From: Bythopirellula sp.
GTDB taxonomy: Bacteria > Planctomycetota > Planctomycetia > Pirellulales > Lacipirellulaceae
Direction of reading: 5' to 3'
Assembly (NCBI GenBank): GCA_028285205.1
Contig: JANQQA010000143.1
Coordinates: forward strand, 1 to 64,000
Length of the DNA stretch: 64,000 nt
Shown: one piece after another, positions 26,081 to 34,548 of the stretch
How positions within the stretch are numbered: the first letter of the stretch is position 1
Layout of the letters: every line of letters begins with the position of its first letter
The notes under the pieces: generated by a model
What the model was told of the DNA's origin: nothing
Database searches by the model: none
The model's input: only the letters and a program-made list of their open reading frames with translations
Position numbers and translations under genes: made by a program

Positions 26081-27586
26081 TCACTCTTTGACTTCCGCCA
26101 ACATCTGTTGCAATTCGGCGAGTTGCTCCGGCAGTTCCCCTGCCAGATTCGTCGTCTCACCAGGATCTTTGGCCAAGTTGTAGAGCTGCGGCTGACCGCT
26201 ATTACCCAACTCGGTATTCGTATTTCGATTCACCTGGGCACCGTTGGAGGGCGCGATGTACTTCCAATCCCCCTGGCGTACGCTTAACGAACCGGCCTGC
26301 TCAATTACGAACGATCGCCCCACCTCCGAATCGCCAAGCAGTGCCGCAGACAAATCGATGCTGTCAGGAATGGCATCAGTCGGAAGAACCGATGAATTCC
26401 CAGCAATGCCCGCCAGCGTCGCTGGAAAGTCGATCTGCGACATCAATGCGTTGGAGACACCTGGCTCGACGCGTCCAGGCCAATAAACAATGTGCGGAAC
26501 ACGTGTGCCTCCTTCGAAATTGCTGTACTTGCCGCCGCGCAACAGTCCCGCCGGGCGATGATCCCCCAGTTTCGCGACAGACTGATCTTGGTATCCGTCG
26601 TCAACCACCGGGCCATTATCGCTGGTAATTATGACCAGTGTTTTCCTATCAATACGCGATTCGACCAGCGCAGCCATGATTGCACCCACAGAGCCGTCGA
26701 ACTCGACCACCGCGTCGCCGCGCGGACCGTGGGGCGTCGTGCCGACGAATCGTGGATTTGGCGCTCGTGGGACGTGGATATTGTGAGACGAAAAAAATAG
26801 AAAAAAACGTTGATCAGCGTGTTCCCTGACAAATTGGCAAGCCCGCTTCGTAAACACGTCCGCCATCTCCTCGTCGACCCAACGGATATCCATTCCGCCA
26901 GTCATGAATCCAATCCGGCCAATACCGTTGACGATCGAATTATTGTGGCCGTGTGACCAATCCATCTTCAGAGTGCTTCGATGTGTCTTGCCGGTCACTT
27001 GCCCATCGGGGTTCTTTCTGAATACATCGACCGGATCGCTAGGGTCCAGATCGACAATGCGATAGTTCTCGACATAAACGCAAGGCACACGATCATTGGT
27101 CGTCGGAAGCATAAAGCAGTAATCAAAACCAACTTCCAGCGGGCCAGGCTTGATTACACCGGACCAATCGGGTTTGGGAGGTGTTCCCAGACCGAGGTGC
27201 CATTTGCCAATCAGCGCCGTTGTGTAGCCCGCATCCTGCAGTAGAGACGGAAGCGTGACGCGGCCCGGTTCGATGAGTGCCGCACCATTCGGCGGCGCGA
27301 TCCCAGTCCCGGGGCGGCGCCATGCGTACTCACCGGTCAGCAAACTGTACCGGCTCGGTGTACAGGTTGCCGATGTGCAATAGGCTGAAGTGAAGCGAAG
27401 TCCACCGGCCGCCAACCGGTCGATGTGTGGGGTCGGGATGCTTTCCGCACCGTAGCAGCCCAGGTCACCGTAACCGATGTCATCCGCATAGATGAGCACA
27501 ATATTCGGAGCAGTCGAGTCAGCCGCCACTGGACCGCAACAACTGAGTGTCATCAATACGCAGGTAGTAATCTTCCGAACTGACAT
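26081..27586 (-). CDS. Secreted sulfatase (formylglycine type)
   Basis: A 501-residue arylsulfatase. The ATG at 27586 is chosen because GGAAGG lies 8 bases upstream and residues 1-22 then form a signal peptide; the open frame to 27670 lacks one. IVLIYADDIGYGD (29-41) carries metal ligands. CTPSR at 75-79 gives Cys75 as the formylglycine precursor. GKWHLG, SHNIHVPR and IITSDNGP follow in the expected order. It converges on the DUF1501 gene with a 53-base gap. It is the third sulfatase in the window and the most similar to the one at 4766 (shared IYADD.GYGDL and CTPSR). The sulfated substrate is unknown. Confidence 0.92.
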   Translation of the reverse strand: MSVRKITTCVLMTLSCCGPVAADSTAPNIVLIYADDIGYGDLGCYGAESIPTPHIDRLAAGGLRFTSAYCTSATCTPSRYSLLTGEYAWRRPGTGIAPPNGAALIEPGRVTLPSLLQDAGYTTALIGKWHLGLGTPPKPDWSGVIKPGPLEVGFDYCFMLPTTNDRVPCVYVENYRIVDLDPSDPVDVFRKNPDGQVTGKTHRSTLKMDWSHGHNNSIVNGIGRIGFMTGGMDIRWVDEEMADVFTKRACQFVREHADQRFFLFFSSHNIHVPRAPNPRFVGTTPHGPRGDAVVEFDGSVGAIMAALVESRIDRKTLVIITSDNGPVVDDGYQDQSVAKLGDHRPAGLLRGGKYSNFEGGTRVPHIVYWPGRVEPGVSNALMSQIDFPATLAGIAGNSSVLPTDAIPDSIDLSAALLGDSEVGRSFVIEQAGSLSVRQGDWKYIAPSNGAQVNRNTNTELGNSGQPQLYNLAKDPGETTNLAGELPEQLAELQQMLAEVKE

Positions 27587-27826
27587 TGACGTGCCTTCCG
27601 TCATTAATGGCGCAGCGAACGACGATTTTTCGTCAATAAAACTGGACGATGAATATAACACATGCTGCATAAGCGAGGCCCTTGCGACTCAGGATTGTTT
27701 TTGCCATGATACTGAGGCGGTTCTTGCCGTCCTGGGATAGCCATCCGCAGGCTGACGAGGCTCAATGCACTGCCAAGTCCGGCTCCGGCCATCTTGCGGA
27801 GATGTGTTTCTGCCAGAGAACAACTT

Positions 27827-27900
27827 GCACCCCTAGCTCAACTGGATAGAGCATCGGTCTACGAAACCGAAGGTTGTTGGTTCGAATCCAACGGGGTGTA
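27827..27900 (+). tRNA. tRNA-Arg (anticodon ACG)
   Basis: A 74-base cloverleaf. The acceptor GCACCCC pairs with GGGGTGT (G1-U72 wobble), the D-arm is GCTC/GAGC, and the anticodon stem TCGGT/ACCGA encloses loop CTACGAA with anticodon ACG. The T-arm is GTTGG-TTCGAAT-CCAAC. CCA is not encoded. An integrase remnant begins about 120 bases downstream, so this gene was probably an old integration site. Confidence 0.95.
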
Positions 27901-28021
27901 CTTTACCTAAGTCTTGTCGGTAGCAGCAATTGCATCCCGTCGACCTGCTCGACGGCGCGACATGAATCCAGGGTGCTTTGAGGGTGAACTCATCCCCAAA
28001 CGTCCATATTGGAGGATTGCT

Positions 28022-28309
28022 ATGTCGCGTTCTAAGATTCCCGCCTACCGACGTCATAAGAGCGGATGTGCATACGTCTATCACCGCTCAATCAACACGG
28101 CCGACCATCGACTCTCGCTCGGCAAGTACAACTCAGCCGAGAGTTTGTAGCGGTACAAGCAGTTCCTCGCCCAACTGGGCATGACTAAGGCCGATGACGA
28201 TCCGATTCCAGCTGGCACCGTGCCGACGATCATCGAGGTCGCCGCCTACCAGCAATATGCGCGGCAACACTATGCTCGGCCCGAAAAGCCAATCAGTGGG
28301 CCGCAATAG
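28022..28309 (+). pseudogene. Remnant N-terminus of a phage-type tyrosine integrase
   Basis: The frame starts at ATG 28022 (MSRSKIPAYRRHKSG...), which matches the N-terminus common to planctomycete phage-type integrases, including the LGKYNSAESL segment. It is interrupted by TAG at 28148-28150, continues in the same frame (YKQFLAQLGMTKADDDPIPAG...) and stops at 28307-28309. The catalytic domain is missing altogether. Its position just after tRNA-Arg supports decay of an element once integrated there. The family call is from recollection of N-terminal patterns and is moderately secure. Confidence 0.6.
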
Positions 28310-28426
28310 TCTCTGTGACGGCAACTCAACCCTTTCCGAGTACTTTCGATCTTCAGAGCCTTTACCACCTGCATCGCAAGTTCGATTCCAAACGCAGCGT
28401 GACTCGATTGCTTGATGGCATGCAGT

Positions 28427-28468
28427 TTCATCACATTACTTCCAAGCTTCATCACATTACTTCCAAGC
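28427..28468. repeat. Tandem duplication of a 21-bp unit
   Basis: A 21-base unit beginning TTCATCACATTACTTCC is present twice head to tail with no mismatch (28427-28447, 28448-28468). Only two copies and no spacers are present, so it is a simple slippage duplication in non-coding DNA between the integrase remnant and the beta-repeat gene. Confidence 0.9.
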
Positions 28469-28670
28469 TTGGCTCCCACCTGCATTTTCACTATGTAGTG
28501 AAAGTCGCAGCGGCGATCCTCGCTCGTCTGCAGAGTACTTTCCAGTTGAGGGTATTCGCATGGACAACTTCCAGGCGTCGCTCGTCGATTCGCTTCCCGT
28601 TTGTCGAAAGATACGCTCAGAGCTATACTGATTCTGACTAATTGCCCGCCCGCTTTCCTTGAACGTCCCG

Positions 28671-31600
28671 ATGAGGCACGGCACACTTCAGTACCTGCTG
28701 CTTGTTGTCTTGGTCGGACCGCCGACGCAAGTCCGCGGCGAAATCTCGATCGACGACGCAACGATCATAGACACTCTCACGATTGCAGCCGGTGAAACGG
28801 GCGTGCTCGGCAACACCGTTACGCTCGACAACGGGATGATCGCCGTTGACGGAACCTTACAAACAGGGGCCGGAACCGTGCGAGTTGAGGGCATGGGTAA
28901 GGTTCTGCTCAATGCACCCCAAGGCCAATGGAACGCTGGCGGAGGGATCGTGTCGTTGGCGATTGAGCCGGGACTCGAAGTGCTTGGTCAAGCTGGCACA
29001 TCCTTTGCAACCCCGATGACGACCAACCGCGGTGTGTTTGCAGCGATCGCTGGCGGAACTTCGAACAACGGATTCGAAATCGACACCGCGGGTAGTTTTC
29101 GTAATGAGGGCGTAATGGAAGCGCGCGACGGTGGACTTCTCAACATTCCTCAAGCAGACGCAGCCGAGTTCAATGACCAGGGGACGATTCGCGCCCAACC
29201 CGGTGGCACGGCAAGACTCGGTTTTTCGTCGATTGACAGACTCAGCGACTTGGGCACCGTTGAGAACCTGGGAGGCACCATCGAACTACAAGGCCTACTA
29301 GACAACAGCGGACGCACAATCACCTTCACGGGCGGCGAATGGAACCTCCGTGAATCGGAAGTACTCGGCGGCACACTCGCGACGGCCGGAGGCGGATCCC
29401 TGAGACTAGCTCGTCCGACGCTCCGCGGAGTTACGCTCAACGCGGACGTCTCCTCCGGGTACCCGGAGGAGACGCTGGTGTCAGACGGGATCAGCGTCAA
29501 CGGCAACTGGGATATGGGTTGGTCAATATTGTTTGACGGCGACAATGTGGTCAGTGGCACGGGAACGATTAACTCCACGTACCGAAGCGGTTGGCTTTCG
29601 ACGACCGATCGCGTGGTCATCGACTCAGGAGTGACGCTACGCGGCGCAGACGGTGCCATGCGCCTGCTGGGCGGCGGGACTTTCGAACTGCACGGTACGA
29701 CCCTGGCTGAAAACGGCGGGCAAGTCCAGGTCAGCTTTGGCACGACGGTCGAGAATTTCGGACTCCTACTCGCGCGAAACGACGGCTGGATCCAGCAACG
29801 GTATCCCGCTAGTTCAAATCCTCCGATCCTTGTAAATAAAGCTGCCGGCGTCATCCGCGCCGAAGCGGGTGGCAACCTACGCTTCACGGAAACAATCGTC
29901 AACGAAGGGCAGATTGCCGTGGATGGAGGCGCAGTGTACGTGGTTGACTACGACGTCACCGGGCCCGGCAGCGTGTCGATCGAAAACTCCTTGATTCTCT
30001 CGGCCGGCACCACATTATCCGAGTTATTGAGCGTACCCCGCGGCCCGGGGAGCGAGTATGGTACCGGCATGGGCACCCTTCAACTCGAAGATAACACGCT
30101 TGAGTTGGCAGATTCGCCGGGCAATCGTTTTACCTTGCGCGGTGGGACGCTGTTTGGCGGAACGATCACCTCTGCCGACGGCCAGCCGCTCGTCGCGACG
30201 ACCAGGATCAACGGCGATCCGACCACATCGATGGTGCTCGGCGTACAGCTCGATGCCGATTTGGTGGTGACCGCAGGGGCGACCACGGTCATTCAGGAAC
30301 GGGAGTTTGACGTCAACCGCGGCGTCTTCGTGACCGGTTCCGGGCAGTTTATCGTCGACGGAGGCCGACTGAATCTCGGCGGCAGCTTGAGTGGAGTCGT
30401 GCGGCGAGAACAGCTCGAGCGAGTTGTGCCGATTTCGGGCGCGGTGGTCCTCGGGGGCGAGCTCGACAACATCGGCCAGACTACGACGCTTGCGGCGGGT
30501 GTCGACTGGATCGCAAGTAACGGGCGCGGCGATTCGATCGTGGGCGGGCGCGTCGAAGGAGAACCTGGAGCAACACTCCGTATCGAACGCCTCCGCGGTG
30601 CTGCCTCGTTTCGACAAGGAGTCACGTTGGCCCTGCCCGTGGTGATGGCGGAAGCGAATCTCTCTGTCCGCGAAGGTCTCACCCTCGATGGGAATGTGAT
30701 TACCCTTGGCGAACCCGATGGCAACGAATCCACCACCGGCAATCTTGTTCTCTTGGGAGAACAGACGATCAGCGGGAATGGGGAACTGCACTTCAACGCC
30801 AGTGATGGTGAGGCAGTAAATGGAATCCTGGGAGAGCGGTTTACGATTGGACCCGAGATCATCGTCCGCACGGCGGCAGGCAGCGGGTTAATCGCTGCCG
30901 GCACCCACTTCAGCATTCTCCCGCTCGATCTGACCAACACCGGGCTGCTGCTCGCCGAAAATGGGCATACGCTGACGTTGGCCGTCGACCAGTTCGAACA
31001 ACGCGGCACGCTGCGCGCCCAGGCCGGCTCGACGATGCTGGTACACGGCGATTTGGACGCGCCACTTCCCACGTTCACCAACAACGGACGGATCGAAGTT
31101 GCCGGTGGCGAGATGCAATTCTTGAGCAATCTTGACCTGGGATCTGACTCGACGGTGGAAATCAACGTATCGCTTGAGGAACTGGATGCAGGGTCGCCGA
31201 TTCTGGTCAACGGTGCGGTGACGTTGGAGGGGCTGCTCGAGATTTCCTTCGATGCGACCGGTGAGACGCCGACCGTTGGCGACGCGTTCTCGCTGCTCGC
31301 CGCAGCCGATGGCATTGCCGGTCAGTTTAGGGGCTACTCATTCCCTCACCTCCCAGGAGATCTCTACTGGCACGTCGATGTCGCCAGCAATCATGTTTCC
31401 TTAAGCATCGCCGACGGCGCGCCAGCGGGCGATTTTGATTCTGACGGGCGCGTTGATGGTCGAGATCTGCTCGTCTGGCAGCGTGATCCCGAAGTCGGAA
31501 GTTTGTCGGACTGGGAATCGAACTACGGCAGTGCCGCAGCACTTGCCAACGCATCCTCTGCGGTTCCAGAACCCAGTGGGGTGGCGATGTGCGTTATTGG

Positions 31601-31715
31601 CTGCTTGCTGGTCTGGAAAGGCAGGCGATGCCGCCGATCCGTGCTACCTTGCGACGACCACTTGGGAAGGATCAAACGCAGCGAACACACGGCGGTGGGC
31701 CGCAGAGACTTTTAG
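28671..31715 (+). CDS. Large secreted beta-repeat protein with dockerin-like loop and PEP-CTERM-type tail
   Basis: A 1014-residue exported protein. The ATG at 28671 begins a signal peptide (about residues 1-23); the TTG at 28659 is less likely. Most of the chain consists of degenerate Gly/Asn/Thr-rich strands (for example GGTIELQGLLDNSGRTI) typical of a beta-solenoid adhesin or autotransporter passenger-like repeat. Near 31430-31540 it carries GDFDSDGRVDGRDLLVWQR and a following WESNYG, the planctomycete dockerin-like calcium loop. VPEPSG, a hydrophobic helix and an Arg-rich tail follow, which is a PEP-CTERM anchor. The tail after KGRRCRR continues about 30 residues further than usual, so a frameshift or a late stop is possible. 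It is probably an envelope or extracellular structural protein. Confidence 0.8.
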   Translation: MRHGTLQYLLLVVLVGPPTQVRGEISIDDATIIDTLTIAAGETGVLGNTVTLDNGMIAVDGTLQTGAGTVRVEGMGKVLLNAPQGQWNAGGGIVSLAIEPGLEVLGQAGTSFATPMTTNRGVFAAIAGGTSNNGFEIDTAGSFRNEGVMEARDGGLLNIPQADAAEFNDQGTIRAQPGGTARLGFSSIDRLSDLGTVENLGGTIELQGLLDNSGRTITFTGGEWNLRESEVLGGTLATAGGGSLRLARPTLRGVTLNADVSSGYPEETLVSDGISVNGNWDMGWSILFDGDNVVSGTGTINSTYRSGWLSTTDRVVIDSGVTLRGADGAMRLLGGGTFELHGTTLAENGGQVQVSFGTTVENFGLLLARNDGWIQQRYPASSNPPILVNKAAGVIRAEAGGNLRFTETIVNEGQIAVDGGAVYVVDYDVTGPGSVSIENSLILSAGTTLSELLSVPRGPGSEYGTGMGTLQLEDNTLELADSPGNRFTLRGGTLFGGTITSADGQPLVATTRINGDPTTSMVLGVQLDADLVVTAGATTVIQEREFDVNRGVFVTGSGQFIVDGGRLNLGGSLSGVVRREQLERVVPISGAVVLGGELDNIGQTTTLAAGVDWIASNGRGDSIVGGRVEGEPGATLRIERLRGAASFRQGVTLALPVVMAEANLSVREGLTLDGNVITLGEPDGNESTTGNLVLLGEQTISGNGELHFNASDGEAVNGILGERFTIGPEIIVRTAAGSGLIAAGTHFSILPLDLTNTGLLLAENGHTLTLAVDQFEQRGTLRAQAGSTMLVHGDLDAPLPTFTNNGRIEVAGGEMQFLSNLDLGSDSTVEINVSLEELDAGSPILVNGAVTLEGLLEISFDATGETPTVGDAFSLLAAADGIAGQFRGYSFPHLPGDLYWHVDVASNHVSLSIADGAPAGDFDSDGRVDGRDLLVWQRDPEVGSLSDWESNYGSAAALANASSAVPEPSGVAMCVIGCLLVWKGRRCRRSVLPCDDHLGRIKRSEHTAVGRRDF

Positions 31716-31949
31716 CGTCGCATCCCGCACACAAATCGAATTCGCGCATTTCTAGCAAATCCTTTGGTTGCTCCAAGCAGCCACGAAGCAACTTCGATTT
31801 TGCCTGCTGATAAGTGCCGACCGGAGCTATCCACATGAGGAGTGAACCATCTCGGGTGGAATCACAGTTTCGAGAAAACTACCCAAGCCGATGAAGCTGA
31901 GGCGTTTTCGGACAGGACGTTTGCCGCTCTTGTGTATACTCAGCGAATC

Positions 31950-32705
31950 ATGAATGTTCATTACATGTTCTCGGATAAGTCGGATCTATATGCCCGCATT
32001 CGACCTCGATACCCGAGAGCCATTTACGATTGCCTCGTGGAGGTAACGCCATCTCATGGCTGTGCGTGGGACTGTGCCTGAGGTAACGGCCAAGTTGCAT
32101 CAGGCCTTGCGAAGCATTTTGACAGGGTTGAGGCGACTGACATCAGCAGGGAGCAGATATCCCACGCTTCGCCAACAGACTGCGTTAGGTACTCCGTGGG
32201 TGAAGCAGAGTCAACCTCATTTGAAGATCACGTGTTTGACCTTGCCTGTGTCGGTCAGGCTCTTCATTGGCTCGACTACGATCGATTCTGGCCAGAGCTC
32301 GACCGGCTACTAAAGCCAGGAGGCATATTTGCGGCTTGGGGGTACATTTTTCCGAACATGAATCAGGAACTAGACGATGTACTCGAGGAGACCCTCTATC
32401 CAGTGATCAAGCCGTATTGGTCAGCACGAAATCAACTTCTATGGAATCACTATGAAGATGTTAATGTGCCGTACCTGAGGCTAGATACCCCTGAATTCAA
32501 GTTCTCGATTGAGTGGAACCTAATTGAACTGTTAACGTACGTCCACACCTGGTCTGCCGTAAGAAGATGTATGGAATCACTCGGTGACGGTTTCTACACC
32601 GAGACATGTGAACGGGTTCGTAAGGTTTGGGGCAGCAAGTCGACGCGACGCGAGATAAGGATGGATTTCTGTTTTCTTGCTACGCAAAAACAATCAACTG
32701 TTTAA
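31950..32705 (+). pseudogene. Class I SAM-dependent methyltransferase interrupted by one in-frame TGA
   Basis: Read from ATG 31950 the frame encodes a Methyltransf_11-type enzyme: MFSDKSDLYARIRPRYP at the start, then WDCA-TGA-GNGQVASGLAKHFD as SAM motif I, VEATDIS as motif II, and DLACVGQALHWLDYDRFW in the middle. It ends at 32705, a normal 251-residue length. The only defect is TGA at 32079-32081, exactly in motif I where relatives often have Cys, Gly or Thr. No frameshift is needed. It may be a recent pseudogene; stop read-through or a sequencing error would also explain it. A clear bacterial SECIS hairpin was not found after the TGA, so selenocysteine insertion is not favoured. The methyl acceptor is unknown. 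Confidence 0.7.
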
Positions 32706-32862
32706 CCAGGGCGGCTAGTATGTCGATATCGGGTGGTCGTGCAACGTTACCTCGACCCGTCGCCATCCCGCGATCGACGTGAAACGCCGAACGCGTCTGG
32801 ATGATGAAGCGGACGCACTCTCGGAGGCTGTTTCTTGAGCGAGTGTCGGACACCCAGGCTTC

Positions 32863-33954
32863 TCAGAAGGTAAGTTCCCAAGCACCGCTTTCCAGACCTA
32901 AGAACCTCGCCATCGACTCAACTTCTTCCTCCGCAAGCAAGCGAAACTCTTTCGCCCGAGGTCGTTTCCACGCGTATCCAAACGCCACTTTCAGGCGTTC
33001 GTTTTCCACTTTCGCATTCGTCCACCCGACTACTTCTTCTCGCCAAAGAACTGGCATCGCGTAATAGCCCAGTTTGCGTTTCGCCCGCGGAACATAAGCT
33101 TCGAACCGATAAGTCCACTCCCAAAGATGCTCGAACCTCTTCCTGTCACGCACTAAAGGGTCAAAAGGCGCTAACACTCGAACTCGGTGCGAAGTCTCCG
33201 CCGCAGACGCATCCTTTTGAAGCCAAAGATAAGTGACACCAGCCACTTCGACCTCCGACAGTTCCCCATTCTTTATCAAGGATTCTAAAGCTGCTAGTCG
33301 GTCTCCTCGGGTGGGCAGCAGGTGGTTTTGATTCCGCAACTCCGAAACCAAGAATCGCCTCGTCGTCGGACCAAACACACGGGCGGTCGTCAACGCAAGA
33401 CGACTGTAACGCTCAGACGGGCCCGCTAGTTCACCACTAGTATCCTGGGGAGTCTGATAGATGCGAATTCCCTTTTCGCGACGACTTACCCGTAGATATC
33501 CATGAAGATGGAGCTTTTCCAAAATCCGCTTTGTTTCTTGGGACTTACCTCCCCAATAGTTCTCCACCGACTTCCGACCAAATCTCTCATCCAATCGACG
33601 TGGATGAACTTCGCCCAGTTCAGCCACCGTTTGGAGCACCGCACGCTCAATCTTCTTCAATTTGCGATGTGGACGCCAACGAAGGTCCCGCCAAACCTCT
33701 GGCGTCATAAAACCATAGGCAAATAGAAAGCCTTCTTCCACTTGTAGGTCTGGGAACGTGTCCTCCAAATCTCCCGCGACGTATCCGGCGACGCGTTGCC
33801 GGAGCACTAAATCCTGAGCTCTCGCTGGCGACCTAATCGGGTCAGCTTGTATAAACTGCATCCCTCTCAAGGCATCGGATAGACGTAAGAAATCCGGAAA
33901 GGATTCAGCAACAATGCGTCTCTTGAATTCACTCAGTTCCAGCTGCTCAACCAT
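32863..33954 (-). CDS. YcaQ-type winged-helix DNA glycosylase (HTH_42)
   Basis: A 363-residue protein of the AlkZ/YcaQ family, which unhooks interstrand crosslinks and excises alkylated bases. The ATG at 33954 (MVEQLELSEF) is preferred to the longer frame to 34005. The N-terminal catalytic segment GMQFIQADPIRSPARAQDL contains Gln36-Ala-Asp38, the QxD signature of the YcaQ branch, compared with QxQ in AlkZ. Further family features are FAYGFMTPEVWRDLRWR, a long run of winged-helix segments, and the C-terminal LAPFDPLVRDRKRFEHLWEW. It is monocistronic and sits among accessory genes, so acquisition by transfer is possible. It would act in repair of alkylated or crosslinked DNA. Confidence 0.85.
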   Translation of the reverse strand: MVEQLELSEFKRRIVAESFPDFLRLSDALRGMQFIQADPIRSPARAQDLVLRQRVAGYVAGDLEDTFPDLQVEEGFLFAYGFMTPEVWRDLRWRPHRKLKKIERAVLQTVAELGEVHPRRLDERFGRKSVENYWGGKSQETKRILEKLHLHGYLRVSRREKGIRIYQTPQDTSGELAGPSERYSRLALTTARVFGPTTRRFLVSELRNQNHLLPTRGDRLAALESLIKNGELSEVEVAGVTYLWLQKDASAAETSHRVRVLAPFDPLVRDRKRFEHLWEWTYRFEAYVPRAKRKLGYYAMPVLWREEVVGWTNAKVENERLKVAFGYAWKRPRAKEFRLLAEEEVESMARFLGLESGAWELTF

Positions 33955-34011
33955 ATCCGAATGGTAGCGAATTCCGTGAATCGTGTCGCTGGCGGCACCT
34001 CGCATCTGCCT

Positions 34012-34063
34012 CAGCGTGAAACGTTGACGCAGATTGGGAACTAGCAGATTCCACCTTCGGCGA
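34012..34063. repeat. Dispersed intergenic repeat, copy 1
   Basis: This stretch, starting CAGCGTGAAACGTTGACGC, is closely similar to 38620-38672, including a shared GCAGATTCCA block and a later GAGTCCC. It is in direct orientation and upstream of the YcaQ gene. It may be a piece of a mobile element end or a planctomycete intergenic repeat; the full family cannot be judged from two copies. Confidence 0.55.
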
Positions 34064-34548
34064 GTCCCTTCGATGCGCGCAACTTCGAGTAGCAGAATGC
34101 TGATGAGTTCAATCGATGTCAGGTTTGAGACTCGAAAAACCGCTCAGATGTTTTAGAAAGTTGATGTCATCGAATTGACAGCATGCCTTACCCCTCGGTT
34201 AGCGGCCAAATGTCGTACTGCTTCGCGAAGAGTGAGTTTCTAGGCTTCAGTTCCTAGCCACAAAAACACAAGAAGTCACAAAACCGATATTCTGAGCATC
34301 TTTCTGTGCCTTTTCGAATTATTTGTTGCCACATGAAAGTGGAACAACAATGGGCTAAAGTCCGACGCAATCACCTGGAATCAGGCAAATGGCCAAATCT
34401 CGGCCTCGAGATCGAGGTGCTTGGCCTGCGAGACTTGATCTCGGATCATTCGATCGATGAGGTCGCTATTCTCGGAGTCGCTTGGCATCACAGCGCTCTT
34501 TCCTAAGCGTTATTAGCGGTAGCTCCGCTGCCTGATGACGCACGAAGA
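34064..34548. other. Intergenic region with a CACAAAAACAC-type repeat
   Basis: About 480 bases. At 34256-34340 it contains AGCCACAAAAACACAAGAAG and, further on, a roughly inverted TGTGCC...TTGTTGCCAC. A related block occurs at 40310-40400. A short frame at 34306-34506 has no recognised similarity and is not called. Confidence 0.4.

Noticed and set aside
28427-28468. Possible CRISPR repeats
   Set aside because: Only two directly adjacent copies and no spacers.
29150-31315. Large minus-strand frames opposite the beta-repeat protein
   Set aside because: Ser/Pro/Arg-rich shadow composition with no recognisable motifs; the plus-strand protein has a signal peptide, dockerin-like loop and PEP-CTERM tail.
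32079-32130. Selenocysteine insertion at the TGA of the methyltransferase
   Set aside because: Only a weak 4-bp stem (GGCC with GGCC) was found just downstream; this does not resemble a bacterial SECIS. Kept as a low-probability alternative.
34306-34506. 66-residue frame near the CACAAAAACAC block
   Set aside because: No RBS, no family resemblance and overlap with a repeat-like sequence.
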